DNA of 64,000 nucleotides from assembly GCF_014697425.1 (NCBI RefSeq), contig NZ_JACJRU010000003.1, positions 62,001 through 126,000 on the forward strand, in the 5' to 3' direction. The stretch is from Nostoc sp. FACHB-110. GTDB lineage: Bacteria; Cyanobacteriota; Cyanobacteriia; Cyanobacteriales; Nostocaceae. The position numbers and the translations under genes were made by a program. Numbering within the stretch: position 1 is the first letter of the stretch; every line of letters begins with the position of its first letter. Below are positions 39,225 through 48,038 of the stretch, one piece after another. The notes beneath the pieces are model-generated. The model was given only the letters and a program-made list of their open reading frames with translations, did no database searches and was not told the origin of the DNA.

Positions 39225-39845
39225 CTACACCAAACCAGCATGGAAAATTTGGGTTGGGGTAAGATTCAAGTCAGGAAAAGTTTGGGAGATAATGGAATCG
39301 CTATCTCGAAACTTGTTGATTTGATATTCTCCATCCACTAAATTACAGACACAGATTGTTGGTTGTTTGGGATTACCGATAAAATTGCGTCCGCCCAACG
39401 CTGCATAGTCTATAATCCAGTATTCGGGAATACCCATCTCTTCGTAATCAGCATATTTTAAGTGGTAATCATCCCGCCAGTTAGTTGAGACAACTTCAAT
39501 AATTAATGGTATTGATGCGCCTAAACTGACAATAGATTCTTTTTTCCATAATTTTTCATTTGCCAGATTGGCACGATTTAGCACCAACACATCGGGAAAA
39601 TAACCAGAATCTTTCTCCAGAGGTCTAACTATAGCTTGATTAGGGACAATGTAGGGGAAGTTTAATCGGTCAATTGCAGCACTCAGCTTGATTGTCAAAA
39701 AACCTTTAACTTCCTCATGGTCTCCTACTGGTTGCGCCATTTCAATAATATTTCCATTATGTAGTTCGTAGCGTACCCCAGGATTTTCGGGCAGCCAATC
39801 AACGAATTCCTCAAAGTTTACTAGCTTGGGTACGGCTTGAGTCAT
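39225..39845 (-). CDS. Uma2 family (DUF820) putative endonuclease
   Basis: 206 residues with the Uma2/PD-(D/E)xK layout: YELHNGNIIEMAQP, then YFPDVLVLNRANL (Asp), PLIIEVVSTNWRDDYHLKYADY (E-x-VS, Lys), and GIPEYWIIDY. These are very numerous in cyanobacteria; biological roles are mostly unproven and some are linked to mobile elements. The predicted metal-binding residues are present. Confidence 0.88.
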   Translation of the reverse strand: MTQAVPKLVNFEEFVDWLPENPGVRYELHNGNIIEMAQPVGDHEEVKGFLTIKLSAAIDRLNFPYIVPNQAIVRPLEKDSGYFPDVLVLNRANLANEKLWKKESIVSLGASIPLIIEVVSTNWRDDYHLKYADYEEMGIPEYWIIDYAALGGRNFIGNPKQPTICVCNLVDGEYQINKFRDSDSIISQTFPDLNLTPTQIFHAGLV

Positions 39846-40034
39846 AGATGATAGAAATTACTGCTTTGGAGATATTATCTCTAATCTAGAAGCTGCGGAA
39901 AGCGTTTCCAGCAGTATGTAGCAACATCTGAATCATTCATAATTGAATGATGATCTGCGTAAAACTGACCTTACTGGTTCTGCCACATCAAAAAGCCCTA
40001 GTCAGACTTTTATAAATACTGTTAATATTTTTTC

Positions 40035-40886
40035 ATGTTACAAAAGCAACATACATTGGACAAAAAACTCGGTTGGTCTTTAGATGAGCGAGACCCAAAC
40101 TTTATCAAATCTATAATGCCCCTATTGGGCTTTTTCTATCATTATTATTTTCGGGTGCAAACTAGTGGTTGGCATCACATCCAACCTGATCAAAAAGTCC
40201 TGTTTGTTGGTTCTCATAATGGTGGACTGTCTGCGCCTGATATGTTGATGATGATGTACGACTGGTTTCAACGCTTCGGTGTGGAACAACCTGTTTATGG
40301 TTTGATGCATCCTAGAGTATGGGAAGTTGTTCCGCCACTGGCTCAACTAGTTGCCAAGACGGGTGCAATCATGGCTCATCCTAAGATGGCTTACACTGCG
40401 TTACGTTCTGGGGCAAGTGTTTTGGTATACCCAGGCGGAGCCGAAGATGTATTTCGACCCCATTCTTTAAGAAATAAAATTTATTTTGCCGGGCGGCAAG
40501 GTTTTATCAAGTTGGCACTGCGAGAAAATGTGCCGATTGTGCCTGTAATTTCCACAGGGGCGCATGATACATTAATTGTTTTGGCAGATATTTACAAAAA
40601 TGTGCATCGACTCCATGAGTTAGGAATGCCTTGGTTGTTGAATATCGATCCGGTAGTATTTCCAATTTATTTAGGTTGGCCTTGGGGATTAGCGATTGGC
40701 CCGTTGCCTAATATTCCCTTCCCGGTAACTATTCACACACAAGTTTGCCCACCAATTGTTTTTGAACGTTACGGTAGAGAAGCCGCAAGCGATCGCGCTT
40801 ATGTTGATCAATGCTACAACATAGTTGTGAGTAAGATGCAGTTTGAGTTAGACCAATTAGTCGAAAAAAGCCAAAGTGAAGAGTAA
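40035..40886 (+). CDS. Lysophospholipid acyltransferase-family protein
   Basis: 283 residues. It has a PlsC-like fold of the MGAT/DAGAT-related branch: VGSHNGGLSAPD in place of the H-x4-D box, LVYPGGAEDVFRPHS and FIKLALRENVPIVPVISTGAHDTL. It probably transfers a fatty acyl group to a glycerolipid, wax or plastoquinol-type acceptor at the membrane. Substrate not predictable. Cyanobacterial homologues include the Slr2103-like enzymes, but I cannot assign it to them with certainty. Confidence 0.8.
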   Translation: MLQKQHTLDKKLGWSLDERDPNFIKSIMPLLGFFYHYYFRVQTSGWHHIQPDQKVLFVGSHNGGLSAPDMLMMMYDWFQRFGVEQPVYGLMHPRVWEVVPPLAQLVAKTGAIMAHPKMAYTALRSGASVLVYPGGAEDVFRPHSLRNKIYFAGRQGFIKLALRENVPIVPVISTGAHDTLIVLADIYKNVHRLHELGMPWLLNIDPVVFPIYLGWPWGLAIGPLPNIPFPVTIHTQVCPPIVFERYGREAASDRAYVDQCYNIVVSKMQFELDQLVEKSQSEE

Positions 40887-40926
40887 AAAATACTACTTAA
40901 TTTTTCCTCTCAAATCCCCAATTAAC

Positions 40927-41373
40927 TTACATTGCCTCACGCGATTTTCTTCTCTCTGCGCCCTCTGCGTCTCTGCGGTTCGCTGCCAACCACTGTGAAA
41001 TTTCCGGAGTTAATTCTTGCTTAATTCTACTTTTCACATCAATACAAACATGGCGAGTAATTGCCTTAGCAACTAGTACATCAGCAATCAAAATTTCATA
41101 AGCAATCTCAAACTTATCAACCCCTAATTTTTGAGGAATTAAATTAATACTTAATTCATCTCCACAAAACATAGGACGAAAAAAATCAACATTAGCGTGA
41201 ACAATAGGAAAAGCCACTAAAGGATGAGTGAAAAAATCCTTAAGATCAATTCCTGAAACTGCAATAGACGCTTCATAAGCTTCATGACAAATACTCAAAA
41301 CTTTAGCAAAAAAAACTACACCTGCCGCATCAGTGTCAGCAAAGTGAACGGTACGGTTATAGGTAAAAGGCAT
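40927..41373 (-). CDS. Hotdog-fold thioesterase, likely 1,4-dihydroxy-2-naphthoyl-CoA hydrolase
   Basis: 148 residues. A 4HBT-type hotdog domain with the [24 protein letters not shown] motif, whose Asp is catalytic, matches the cyanobacterial DHNA-CoA thioesterase of phylloquinone synthesis. The last 20 residues ([17 protein letters not shown]) are encoded by a cgcagagg-type intergenic repeat, so the native stop was lost or the gene was extended by the repeat. Confidence 0.85.
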   Translation of the reverse strand: MPFTYNRTVHFADTDAAGVVFFAKVLSICHEAYEASIAVSGIDLKDFFTHPLVAFPIVHANVDFFRPMFCGDELSINLIPQKLGVDKFEIAYEILIADVLVAKAITRHVCIDVKSRIKQELTPEISQWLAANRRDAEGAERRKSREAM

Positions 41374-41550
41374 ATTTTTTAAATGAAAAATTAAAAAACA
41401 AAATAGCAGGCTTATAGCCTGCCATCCAAAATCATATTACTGTAAATATAAAAGTTACAGAAGTTACATAAATTAATCAAAAATTAACCACTCCAGACGC
41501 AAAGAACACAGAGTAATCAAAGTTGAAGAAAGTTTTTACGTAATTCCTAC

Positions 41551-42615
41551 TTAATTTAAGGGGTAGTAAATATCGTCAGAACTAGGATTTAAATAAGGAC
41601 GTTGCAAGTCAACTGAGTTCATTTCAAAGTGTTTTTCAATAGATTTCATCCGCTCCTCAATTGCATCCTTACCTTTTTGCCAAACTTCTAACAAAGCATG
41701 AGCAACAATTTGACAACGGTTCATCCCGAAACTTTCTTGTGCAGCAAATTTTTGGATGGGTTCTTCAGCTAAACTCAAACCTGGAGCTAAAAACTTGGTG
41801 AATAAGGGAATTTCTGGCTGAAAATCAGCTTGAAATTCTGCATATACAGCCTGAAGAATTTGATGAATTGCTGGGTAATCTTCCCGCTCAAAATAAAGTA
41901 TTCCTGAGTCGTAACGTCCGTAAGCACAAGGATTATATAGCACTTGAAAAGTAAACGGCAGAGTGGCTTTGTTGAGTTGCTGCGTGAGGGTATCCATAAG
42001 TGCGATCGCCCCTGTTGCCGTAATATTAAAATAAATCCGCCCTATCCCCAAATCTGTATCTAGGGTTTGTTGTTCTTGTCCCACATCACTCACCGCCACA
42101 TAACAACCATTTTGCAGATGATTTTTTGGCATCCAAATTGCAACGGAATCACCAGGTTTAGCAGATTTACTATTAGGTTTAAGATGGCAATCTGGCTCAA
42201 CATATAATGTTAAACCACCTTTAGTTACAGCCATACTCCCATCAGGTTCTTGACGTAAAACTTGCCAACTAGAGTCAAAATATCCTTTACCGTGGTTGTG
42301 AGTGTGTAGCTGTTCGTAAAATTCCCAATCAATTCCTAAATTTTGATTTCCTAAGCCATGAGATGTTTCTGTATTGACAGCTAAAGTGCTTTGTAAAGAC
42401 CCATTGTAATAAATACCATAAAGGAAATTACGCAGTAACAAAGTAAGATATTTCTGTTTTAAAACAGGAGAATTCTGCTGAAATCTGTCTGCTACATTGG
42501 CAGGTAGAGCAAACGGTTGGTAATGAGGATGGTGAATTGAAAAGTTAGATTCAATCTGGATATTACTAGCAATATCAACGAGAGAATTTAACAGTTGGTT
42601 GGTAGAGTTTGGCAT
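41551..42615 (-). CDS. HopA1-family protein (possible phospho-Ser/Thr lyase)
   Basis: 354 residues matching the 'T3SS effector HopA1' family as found in cyanobacteria: an N-terminal helical part (about 1-85), a glycine-rich motif (HNHGKGYFDSSW), PGDSVAIWMPKNHLQNGCYVAVS, and RIYFNITATGAIALMDTLTQQL. In class V lanthipeptide and thioamitide pathways, HopA1-like proteins (LxmY/TvaD) work with an APH-fold kinase to eliminate phosphate from Ser/Thr. Here it is directly downstream of such a kinase on the same strand, separated by 91 bases with a heptamer array. That pairing is the main reason to suspect a peptide-dehydrating role; no precursor peptide is evident. It could instead act on a protein or small molecule. 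Confidence 0.75.
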   Translation of the reverse strand: MPNSTNQLLNSLVDIASNIQIESNFSIHHPHYQPFALPANVADRFQQNSPVLKQKYLTLLLRNFLYGIYYNGSLQSTLAVNTETSHGLGNQNLGIDWEFYEQLHTHNHGKGYFDSSWQVLRQEPDGSMAVTKGGLTLYVEPDCHLKPNSKSAKPGDSVAIWMPKNHLQNGCYVAVSDVGQEQQTLDTDLGIGRIYFNITATGAIALMDTLTQQLNKATLPFTFQVLYNPCAYGRYDSGILYFEREDYPAIHQILQAVYAEFQADFQPEIPLFTKFLAPGLSLAEEPIQKFAAQESFGMNRCQIVAHALLEVWQKGKDAIEERMKSIEKHFEMNSVDLQRPYLNPSSDDIYYPLN

Positions 42616-42619
42616 GAAA

Positions 42620-42654
42620 CAAGTATGAAGTATGAAGTATGAAGTATGAAATTT
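42620..42654. repeat. Short tandem heptamer (STRR) array
   Basis: Four perfect gaagtat-type copies between the APH-fold kinase and HopA1 genes, five bases before the HopA1-family start codon on the minus strand; the mRNA would carry the complement in its leader. Confidence 0.9.
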
Positions 42655-42706
42655 TATACTTTAGGCTACTGCATTTTTACTAAGTAAAATGACAAATGAG
42701 TAAGTT

Positions 42707-43945
42707 TTAGCATCCACGGAGACGAGTCTTTGTGTAGTATAAAGGAATTAATTTTTGCTCTTTTTGGGGTTGATAAATTTGATGCGGTTCTGCCATAGTT
42801 ACCACAATAGCTGATTCAGAAACGCCAAAAATAGTGGCTACAGATTTATCAGGGGTAGTGAGTAAGTCTTGTGCGACTTGTAGCGCGTACATATCAGCAT
42901 TATCAAATTGCTGTTGAAATTGAATTTTCGCTTGTAATTGATGAATTAATCCTAGTCCAGCAAACTGAATGACTCGTGCTATAAAATCTTGCCGATGTTC
43001 TAATATTGCCGGAAATTCCTGAAAATATGCTTGGATTAAAGCTAGCAATGAAGGTTGAATAATTTCTAGGGGTGTGATTGCTAACTGTAAGGATTCTTCT
43101 AAATCTAAGATAGGATCTACTACCAAGCTAGACAGCCAAATATTGAGGTAACTAGCGATTAAAGTTCCTAAATCAAATGCGGGATCTCCCCACGCGCAAG
43201 CTTCCCAATCGATTAATTTTACTAGACAATTATCTAATTTATCCCAGCGAGAATGTAACAAAATATTGTTTAATTGCAAATCATTGTGAGTTAAACAACA
43301 TGGTTGCCATTCATAAGCTAAATCTGCGATCGCAGATTCTAAACTCTCATATCTTTGATAGAAAGTATAAAATTGTAATGCTTCTTCAGGAACTGCACCA
43401 AAAATCTCGGGAGTAAGTGATTCTATACCCTGTGCGGGGTTGTAAAAATGATAGCGAAACATTCCTTCAGGTGCAGTTAACATAAAATCCCGATATTCTC
43501 GGCGTTGAAAAGTCGCGCGATGTAAACTTGCTATTGTTGTACCGATAGCTGTGGCAATTTCTACTGGGTAAAGATGATGATTTTGATAAAAATCTTGGAG
43601 TGCGAGATAGTCACTTAAATAATTGCGGACAAGTATATAATTTTCTGCATCATAATGTACTACTAATGATGCGATCGCTTCAATATTACCTAACACAGGA
43701 AACTTGCTCAGTAGTTGCTGAAATAGCCACTCATTAAAAAATTCGTGGGGATGATTCTCATTAGCTAAACGATTTTCTTGCTTAATGAGTAGTTTGTGAT
43801 TATCTGCCAAAGTCACTCTTAAATTGAAATTCTTTTTGCTACTTCCTGGCAACTCAGACTTATCTGTTATGCCATCTTCTAAGCTACACAGTCCTGCTGC
43901 TTGCAAATACTGAATAACATTTTGAGAAGATAGTGATAATAACAT
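42707..43945 (-). CDS. APH-fold phosphotransferase paired with HopA1-family protein
   Basis: 412 residues with an aminoglycoside-phosphotransferase/choline-kinase fold. The ATP lysine is probably Lys55 (LLIKQENR), the Brenner motif is HNDLQLNNIL with catalytic Asp222 and Asn227, and the Mg2+ ligand is Asp246 in LIDWE, followed by GDPAFDLG. In this genomic partnership the closest functional analogues are LxmK/TvaC kinases, which phosphorylate Ser/Thr of a precursor peptide before elimination by the HopA1-like lyase. It is not expected to be a resistance enzyme. The upstream 935 bases carry no gene, so the promoter lies there. Confidence 0.82.
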   Translation of the reverse strand: MLLSLSSQNVIQYLQAAGLCSLEDGITDKSELPGSSKKNFNLRVTLADNHKLLIKQENRLANENHPHEFFNEWLFQQLLSKFPVLGNIEAIASLVVHYDAENYILVRNYLSDYLALQDFYQNHHLYPVEIATAIGTTIASLHRATFQRREYRDFMLTAPEGMFRYHFYNPAQGIESLTPEIFGAVPEEALQFYTFYQRYESLESAIADLAYEWQPCCLTHNDLQLNNILLHSRWDKLDNCLVKLIDWEACAWGDPAFDLGTLIASYLNIWLSSLVVDPILDLEESLQLAITPLEIIQPSLLALIQAYFQEFPAILEHRQDFIARVIQFAGLGLIHQLQAKIQFQQQFDNADMYALQVAQDLLTTPDKSVATIFGVSESAIVVTMAEPHQIYQPQKEQKLIPLYYTKTRLRGC

Positions 43946-44582
43946 ATATTATTTCCTACTCGTAAAACTGCTGAGAAAATCAATTAATTACTGTCAGAAT
44001 ATTTTTTACTTTGCGAGTTTAAGTAGAGTGCTGTAAGTGCCTGGATATAAGTAATTTTGTGCATAAATTACTAATACATTATTTATGAAATCTAAAACTG
44101 CCATAATGGCAAAAAACATATTTATGTTTTCTTGAAAAAATACTAGTTTTAAATGCAAATATTTGATTGTTTGATTTATTCACCAAGATTAAGTATTAGT
44201 GTTGTAATAGTTACTTTTTTTCAAATCAATTTTAATTTGATAAATTAAATACAAATGCTATAGCAAAATATGAGTATTCATTACTCAGTCAACATTTAAA
44301 ATCACTCTAAAAAAATCTTTGTAGAAATTAATTGCATTCGCAGCCGAGTCCAAGCAGAAAATCCCTGGCTATTCAAAAGCTAAACTCGCGGTTCTACCCA
44401 AAACTGCAATCATTAAGATGCAATATTATTTTTATTTATCATTAGTTAATTAACAAAACCGGATGGTTTAGAAGAAGATAATGAATTTTCTATCATCAAA
44501 TATTATTATTTGATGACATTTACGCGATCGCAAAAATTTAATCTAAGCTTTTGTTTACTAGTACAGGTTGGCGGAAATAAAC

Positions 44583-44640
44583 AGACCACACTTCGACAAA
44601 GCTCAGTGACCATCTGAAGTTGCTAAAAGGTTTGTGGTCT
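44583..44640. repeat. 58-bp inverted repeat
   Basis: Perfect 8-base ends (AGACCACA / TGTGGTCT) enclose a ttcgacaaagctcagtgacc core, a common Nostocales repeat core. Ten bases separate it from the next element. Confidence 0.55.
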
Positions 44641-44649
44641 TACTATTTT

Positions 44650-44802
44650 CACATCTTGCACCTAGCCCCAGCGAATAGAATTCGCGGCTATACAAACGAA
44701 GTCCGCCTATGCGGACTAACTCAATATCAAGGGTTTGGAACCCGCGCAGGCGGGTTTTGTCTGTGTAGCCGCGACTTCAGTCGCAGGCGTGCAAGATATG
44801 TG
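44650..44802. mobile_element. 153-bp palindromic MITE-like element
   Basis: Ends CACATCTTGCA and TGCAAGATATGTG form imperfect terminal inverted repeats. Inside are four small hairpins (gcgaat/attcgc, gtccgcc/ggcggac-like, aacccgc/gcgggtt, gcgactt/agtcgc). A partial copy serves as a terminator at 16551-16602. No coding capacity; an open frame across it is an artefact. Confidence 0.7.
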
Positions 44803-44880
44803 TATTGTTTCTTTTTACTTTTGCCTTGTTGTACTAGCGATCGCCACAGATGTAAAATAATATAAATGTACTATCAAAGA

Positions 44881-45198
44881 TTACAGTACCAAAAGCTGAT
44901 GCACCATTACAACCAGTGCCAAAACACCTAAACCAGTCATCAACCCGGCTGGCATTAATTTACGTGTCTTCGCTAACCTTCCAGCAAACACAACTACCAA
45001 AACACCAGTTACCACAGCAGCCAAAATCAACCCCCAGCTTTGCCCTTGGAGTTGAAAGTAAGCAGCTAAAATCAATAACAAACCGCTAACAATACCACTA
45101 ATTAGAGAAACCTGACTACGAGCCTGAACATAACCAATGATGCCACCAACAATTGCTAAGATGCCGTAGGCAAGAGCAGCAATTATACCTAAATTCAT
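44881..45198 (-). CDS. TMEM14-family small membrane protein
   Basis: 105 residues with four hydrophobic helices rich in Gly/Ala (YGILAIVGGIIGYVQARSQ, SGIVSGLLLILAAYFQ, LILAAVVTGVLVVVFAGRLAKTRKLMPAGLM, LGVLALVVMVHQLL). The RLAKTRKLMPAGLM loop is a TMEM14 signature. In plants related proteins (FAX1) export fatty acids from plastids; for cyanobacterial members this is only an inference. Confidence 0.88.
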   Translation of the reverse strand: MNLGIIAALAYGILAIVGGIIGYVQARSQVSLISGIVSGLLLILAAYFQLQGQSWGLILAAVVTGVLVVVFAGRLAKTRKLMPAGLMTGLGVLALVVMVHQLLVL

Positions 45199-45285
45199 TG
45201 TTAAGCCCTATGTAGATTTTGACTTTCCTGCCAAGGTCGGCAGACAATTTACCATAGCTATTGAGCTACATCACCTTGTTGATTG

Positions 45286-46632
45286 ATGGATATTTCAGCG
45301 ATGCCAACGGCAAGTCCTTCATCCTATACCCAGGTTCAATTCCTCCAGCGTCAAGCAGCATCTCTTTTACTCTACCAATCTGTTCTCCAGAGCGAAGCCG
45401 GGATCGCTTTTTTAGAACTGTTGCAAGCAATACGTTACACTGATGCCGATGCTAGAGGCTGTCTTCAAGCCTATGGGAATTACTTTCACGCCTTGGCAGC
45501 GCGAAATCAAAACTGGGAAGACTATTTAATTTCGCAAATACTGTTTTGTGAAAATCCTTTTAGCCAACAAGCGCAACAAAAAGACTTTCAGGAGTTACCG
45601 CCAGCTTTAGTAGCCGCAGCCCAGAATGATTTACATATATTACAAAGCTTGTATGAATGCAGCAGTGCTTGTTTAAGCCAGTGGGTGCAAGCTGTAGCAC
45701 ATTTACCTGTATCCCCTGTTGTCTGGTATCAAGAACACAATGAGGAGGATGTCAACACTCAACAAACCTTTTATTTACAACATTGGGAAAACTGGGCTGA
45801 TGCAGTACCAGAGTTAGCCACTTATTACCGCAAATTTGGTGCAGGGATATTTGCCGAATATCGCGCCTTGCGTTGGCACAGTGGACAGTTTATCGGCATA
45901 CCTCACCCTGACCCCATTAAGCTGGGTACATTGGTAGGTTATGAATGGCAGCGTGATGCTTTATTGAAAAATACCGAGTTTTTATTAGCTGGTGAAACTG
46001 CACTGCACGTATTACTTTATGGTAGTCGCGGTTCCGGCAAATCTTCCTTAGTCAAAGCCTTATTGAACGAGTACGGAGAACGCAACCTCCGCTTATTAGA
46101 AGTCACAAAATCTGACTTACAAGACTTACCCAAAATTGTAGAACAGTTACGCGGTTTACCACAAAAATTCATCATCTTTGTAGATGATTTATCCTTTGAA
46201 GAAGATGATGATGCCTTTAAAGCCTTGAAAGTAGTTTTAGAAGGTAACTTAACCGCCAGACCACAAAACGTAGTTGTCTATGCTACTTCTAACCGTCGCC
46301 ATTTAATTAGGGAGTATTTTGCTGATAGACCCGCACCCAAAGACCACGAAGAAGTCCATGCTTGGGATACCATGCAAGAGAAATTATCGTTTAGCGATCG
46401 CTTTGGTTTAACCCTAACCTTTGAGCCAGCAAATCAACAGACATATTTAACAATTATTCGTCATTTAGCAGCACAAGCTAAAATCAATATCAGCCCAGAA
46501 GATTTAGAATATCAAGCATTACAGTGGGCAACTCGTCATAATGGTCGTTCTGGACGTACCGCTAGGCAATTTATTGATTTTTTAAAAGCAGATATGTCCC
46601 TCTTGAATCCAACTAACAATCAATCTGATTAA
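45286..46632 (+). CDS. DUF815 AAA+-type ATPase
   Basis: 448 residues from ATG 45286. The N-terminal 210 residues are helical and without known motifs. The DUF815 ATPase follows: VGYEWQRDALLKNTEFLLAGE, Walker A GSRGSGKS (246-253), KFIIFVDDLSFEEDD with Walker B Asp300/Asp301, then a sensor-like YATSNRRHLI and the SDRFGLTLTF loop. The C-terminal lid is HNGRSGRTARQF. Its ends are only 14 bases from the next gene, and a third ATPase gene follows on the same strand. DUF815 proteins lack a settled function. Co-location with TerB_C and DUF2791 proteins suggests a shared pathway. Confidence 0.87.
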   Translation: MDISAMPTASPSSYTQVQFLQRQAASLLLYQSVLQSEAGIAFLELLQAIRYTDADARGCLQAYGNYFHALAARNQNWEDYLISQILFCENPFSQQAQQKDFQELPPALVAAAQNDLHILQSLYECSSACLSQWVQAVAHLPVSPVVWYQEHNEEDVNTQQTFYLQHWENWADAVPELATYYRKFGAGIFAEYRALRWHSGQFIGIPHPDPIKLGTLVGYEWQRDALLKNTEFLLAGETALHVLLYGSRGSGKSSLVKALLNEYGERNLRLLEVTKSDLQDLPKIVEQLRGLPQKFIIFVDDLSFEEDDDAFKALKVVLEGNLTARPQNVVVYATSNRRHLIREYFADRPAPKDHEEVHAWDTMQEKLSFSDRFGLTLTFEPANQQTYLTIIRHLAAQAKINISPEDLEYQALQWATRHNGRSGRTARQFIDFLKADMSLLNPTNNQSD

Positions 46633-46645
46633 TGATGAATTCCGC

Positions 46646-47947
46646 ATGAGATTTACTTTGCTAAAAACCAGCAATATGCAAGCAGTAATACTAAGTAATA
46701 GATTTCTCTTGGGCATAGTTGCCTTTAGTGTCAGTTTTGGTCTCAGCCTCGTTCCCAACTGGGATTTTGGTAGAGCCTTTCTCACAGCTATAATTAGTGT
46801 ACTAGCTACTTATGCCGCGGCGTTATTTGTCGATAAACGGCGGAGAAACCATGAAATGCTAGTACTATTAACACTGCGTAAACGTATCAAAGAGCAAGAA
46901 GCATTAAAAAATCGCATTTATCGAGAAATTAAACAAATCGAAGAGCATCGTAGTTTAATTTATGCCGAGTCGCAGCAATTACAAAATCAAATTAATGAAT
47001 CTCGTAACCAACGAGACAGCCTGCATCGAGAGTTAGGTAATTGCGCTAGCCAAAAAAAACAATTAGAAACCGAAGCTAACAACCTTAAAAATACCATTCA
47101 AACACTAGAAAAAACTCACACCGACCTCAGTAATAGTTGTGCTAATCTGACAGCAGAAAAACGCCGATTAGAACTAAATAGTAATGTTCTCCGGGCAGAA
47201 ATGGCCCAGTTACAAACACAAATTGAGACACTGCGACAAGACAAAGCAGAAATTGATAACAGCTTAACTTTGCTTGGACGGCTAAAACCTCAACTCGAAG
47301 AAAAAATGTATGAATTGAGAATTGAAATTCAAGAACTAGAAATTCTAATTAGCCAACAAAATCAAATATTAACCAATACCAATACAGAAAAAAATATTAT
47401 TGTCAATAATATTACAGAATTAAATCACCAAATCGCCGCCAAACAATCAGAATTACAACAATTAACCGGACAGATTTCAGTTCTCCACAGCGAACGCGAT
47501 TTATTGCAAAATCAAGTTTGGGAACTCTTACAACAAACAGAAACTTTTAATTTAGAAAATATCGCTGACAATATTGCAACGGAAGATGAAATTGAATTAT
47601 TTCCCTTTGCTGACTTAATTGCACCTTCAGAAGAAATCAATGAAAATTTACCAGAAGAATGGACTAATTTGTTAGAAAAATTACCAGGTCACGAAATCGA
47701 AGTTCTCCGAGCGATTATTCAAGAAGATAATCCCAAAGCTATAATTAAACAGATTGCCGAAGCCAATATTACAATGCCCAATCTCTTAATCGACTCTATT
47801 AATGAACGTGCTAATGATGCACTTGGGGAATTAATCATTGAGCCAGGTGAAGACACACCCGAAATTTATCAAGAACATCAAGCCAACGTCAGAAAAATGC
47901 TTGCTATGTATCAAGACCTCATGGGTAGACCTGCCTCATCAAATTAA
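46646..47947 (+). CDS. Membrane coiled-coil protein with C-terminal TerB_C domain
   Basis: 433 residues (or 423 from ATG 46676). Two membrane helices at about 18-62 (FLLGIVAFSVSFGLSLVPNW and FLTAIISVLATYAAALFV), a basic stop-transfer, and then a coiled coil of about 230 residues (75-305). The end is a TerB_C-type domain (about 335-425) with LPGHEIEVLRAII and SINERANDALGELIIE, matching the INExAxDxxGExLIEE pattern of tellurite-resistance TerB C-terminal domains. TerB_C domains occur in Ter-linked DNA-processing/stress systems beside DUF2791 ATPases, as here. It probably scaffolds the flanking ATPases at the membrane. Confidence 0.82.
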   Translation: MRFTLLKTSNMQAVILSNRFLLGIVAFSVSFGLSLVPNWDFGRAFLTAIISVLATYAAALFVDKRRRNHEMLVLLTLRKRIKEQEALKNRIYREIKQIEEHRSLIYAESQQLQNQINESRNQRDSLHRELGNCASQKKQLETEANNLKNTIQTLEKTHTDLSNSCANLTAEKRRLELNSNVLRAEMAQLQTQIETLRQDKAEIDNSLTLLGRLKPQLEEKMYELRIEIQELEILISQQNQILTNTNTEKNIIVNNITELNHQIAAKQSELQQLTGQISVLHSERDLLQNQVWELLQQTETFNLENIADNIATEDEIELFPFADLIAPSEEINENLPEEWTNLLEKLPGHEIEVLRAIIQEDNPKAIIKQIAEANITMPNLLIDSINERANDALGELIIEPGEDTPEIYQEHQANVRKMLAMYQDLMGRPASSN

Positions 47948-48038
47948 AGTCTGCTATCGTAAAATGGTGAGTAACTGGGCATATACATAGCTATAACTCT
48001 ATATGCCTCTGCATTCAACCTCCGGTAAAGTGAAATAC

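Larger units (their letters stand above)
43946..44880. other. 935-bp intergenic region rich in inverted repeats
   Basis: It holds the promoter of the kinase/HopA1 pair and the repeats at 44583 and 44650. I searched both strands for a short precursor gene; the best minus-strand frame (44006-44119, 37 residues, no Cys, few Ser/Thr) is not convincing. Confidence 0.55.

Noticed and set aside
42707..43945. Antibiotic resistance (aminoglycoside phosphotransferase) reading of the APH-fold gene
   Set aside because: The fold is shared by many kinases; pairing with a HopA1-family gene and no resistance context argue against it.
44006..44119. 37-residue minus-strand frame upstream of the APH/HopA1 pair, considered as a RiPP precursor
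   Set aside because: No ribosome-binding site, no cysteine, few Ser/Thr near the C-terminus, and no leader-like acidic region; it looks like chance in AT-rich DNA.
44620..44865. 81-residue open frame
   Set aside because: It runs straight across the palindromic element at 44650-44802 and is an artefact of it.
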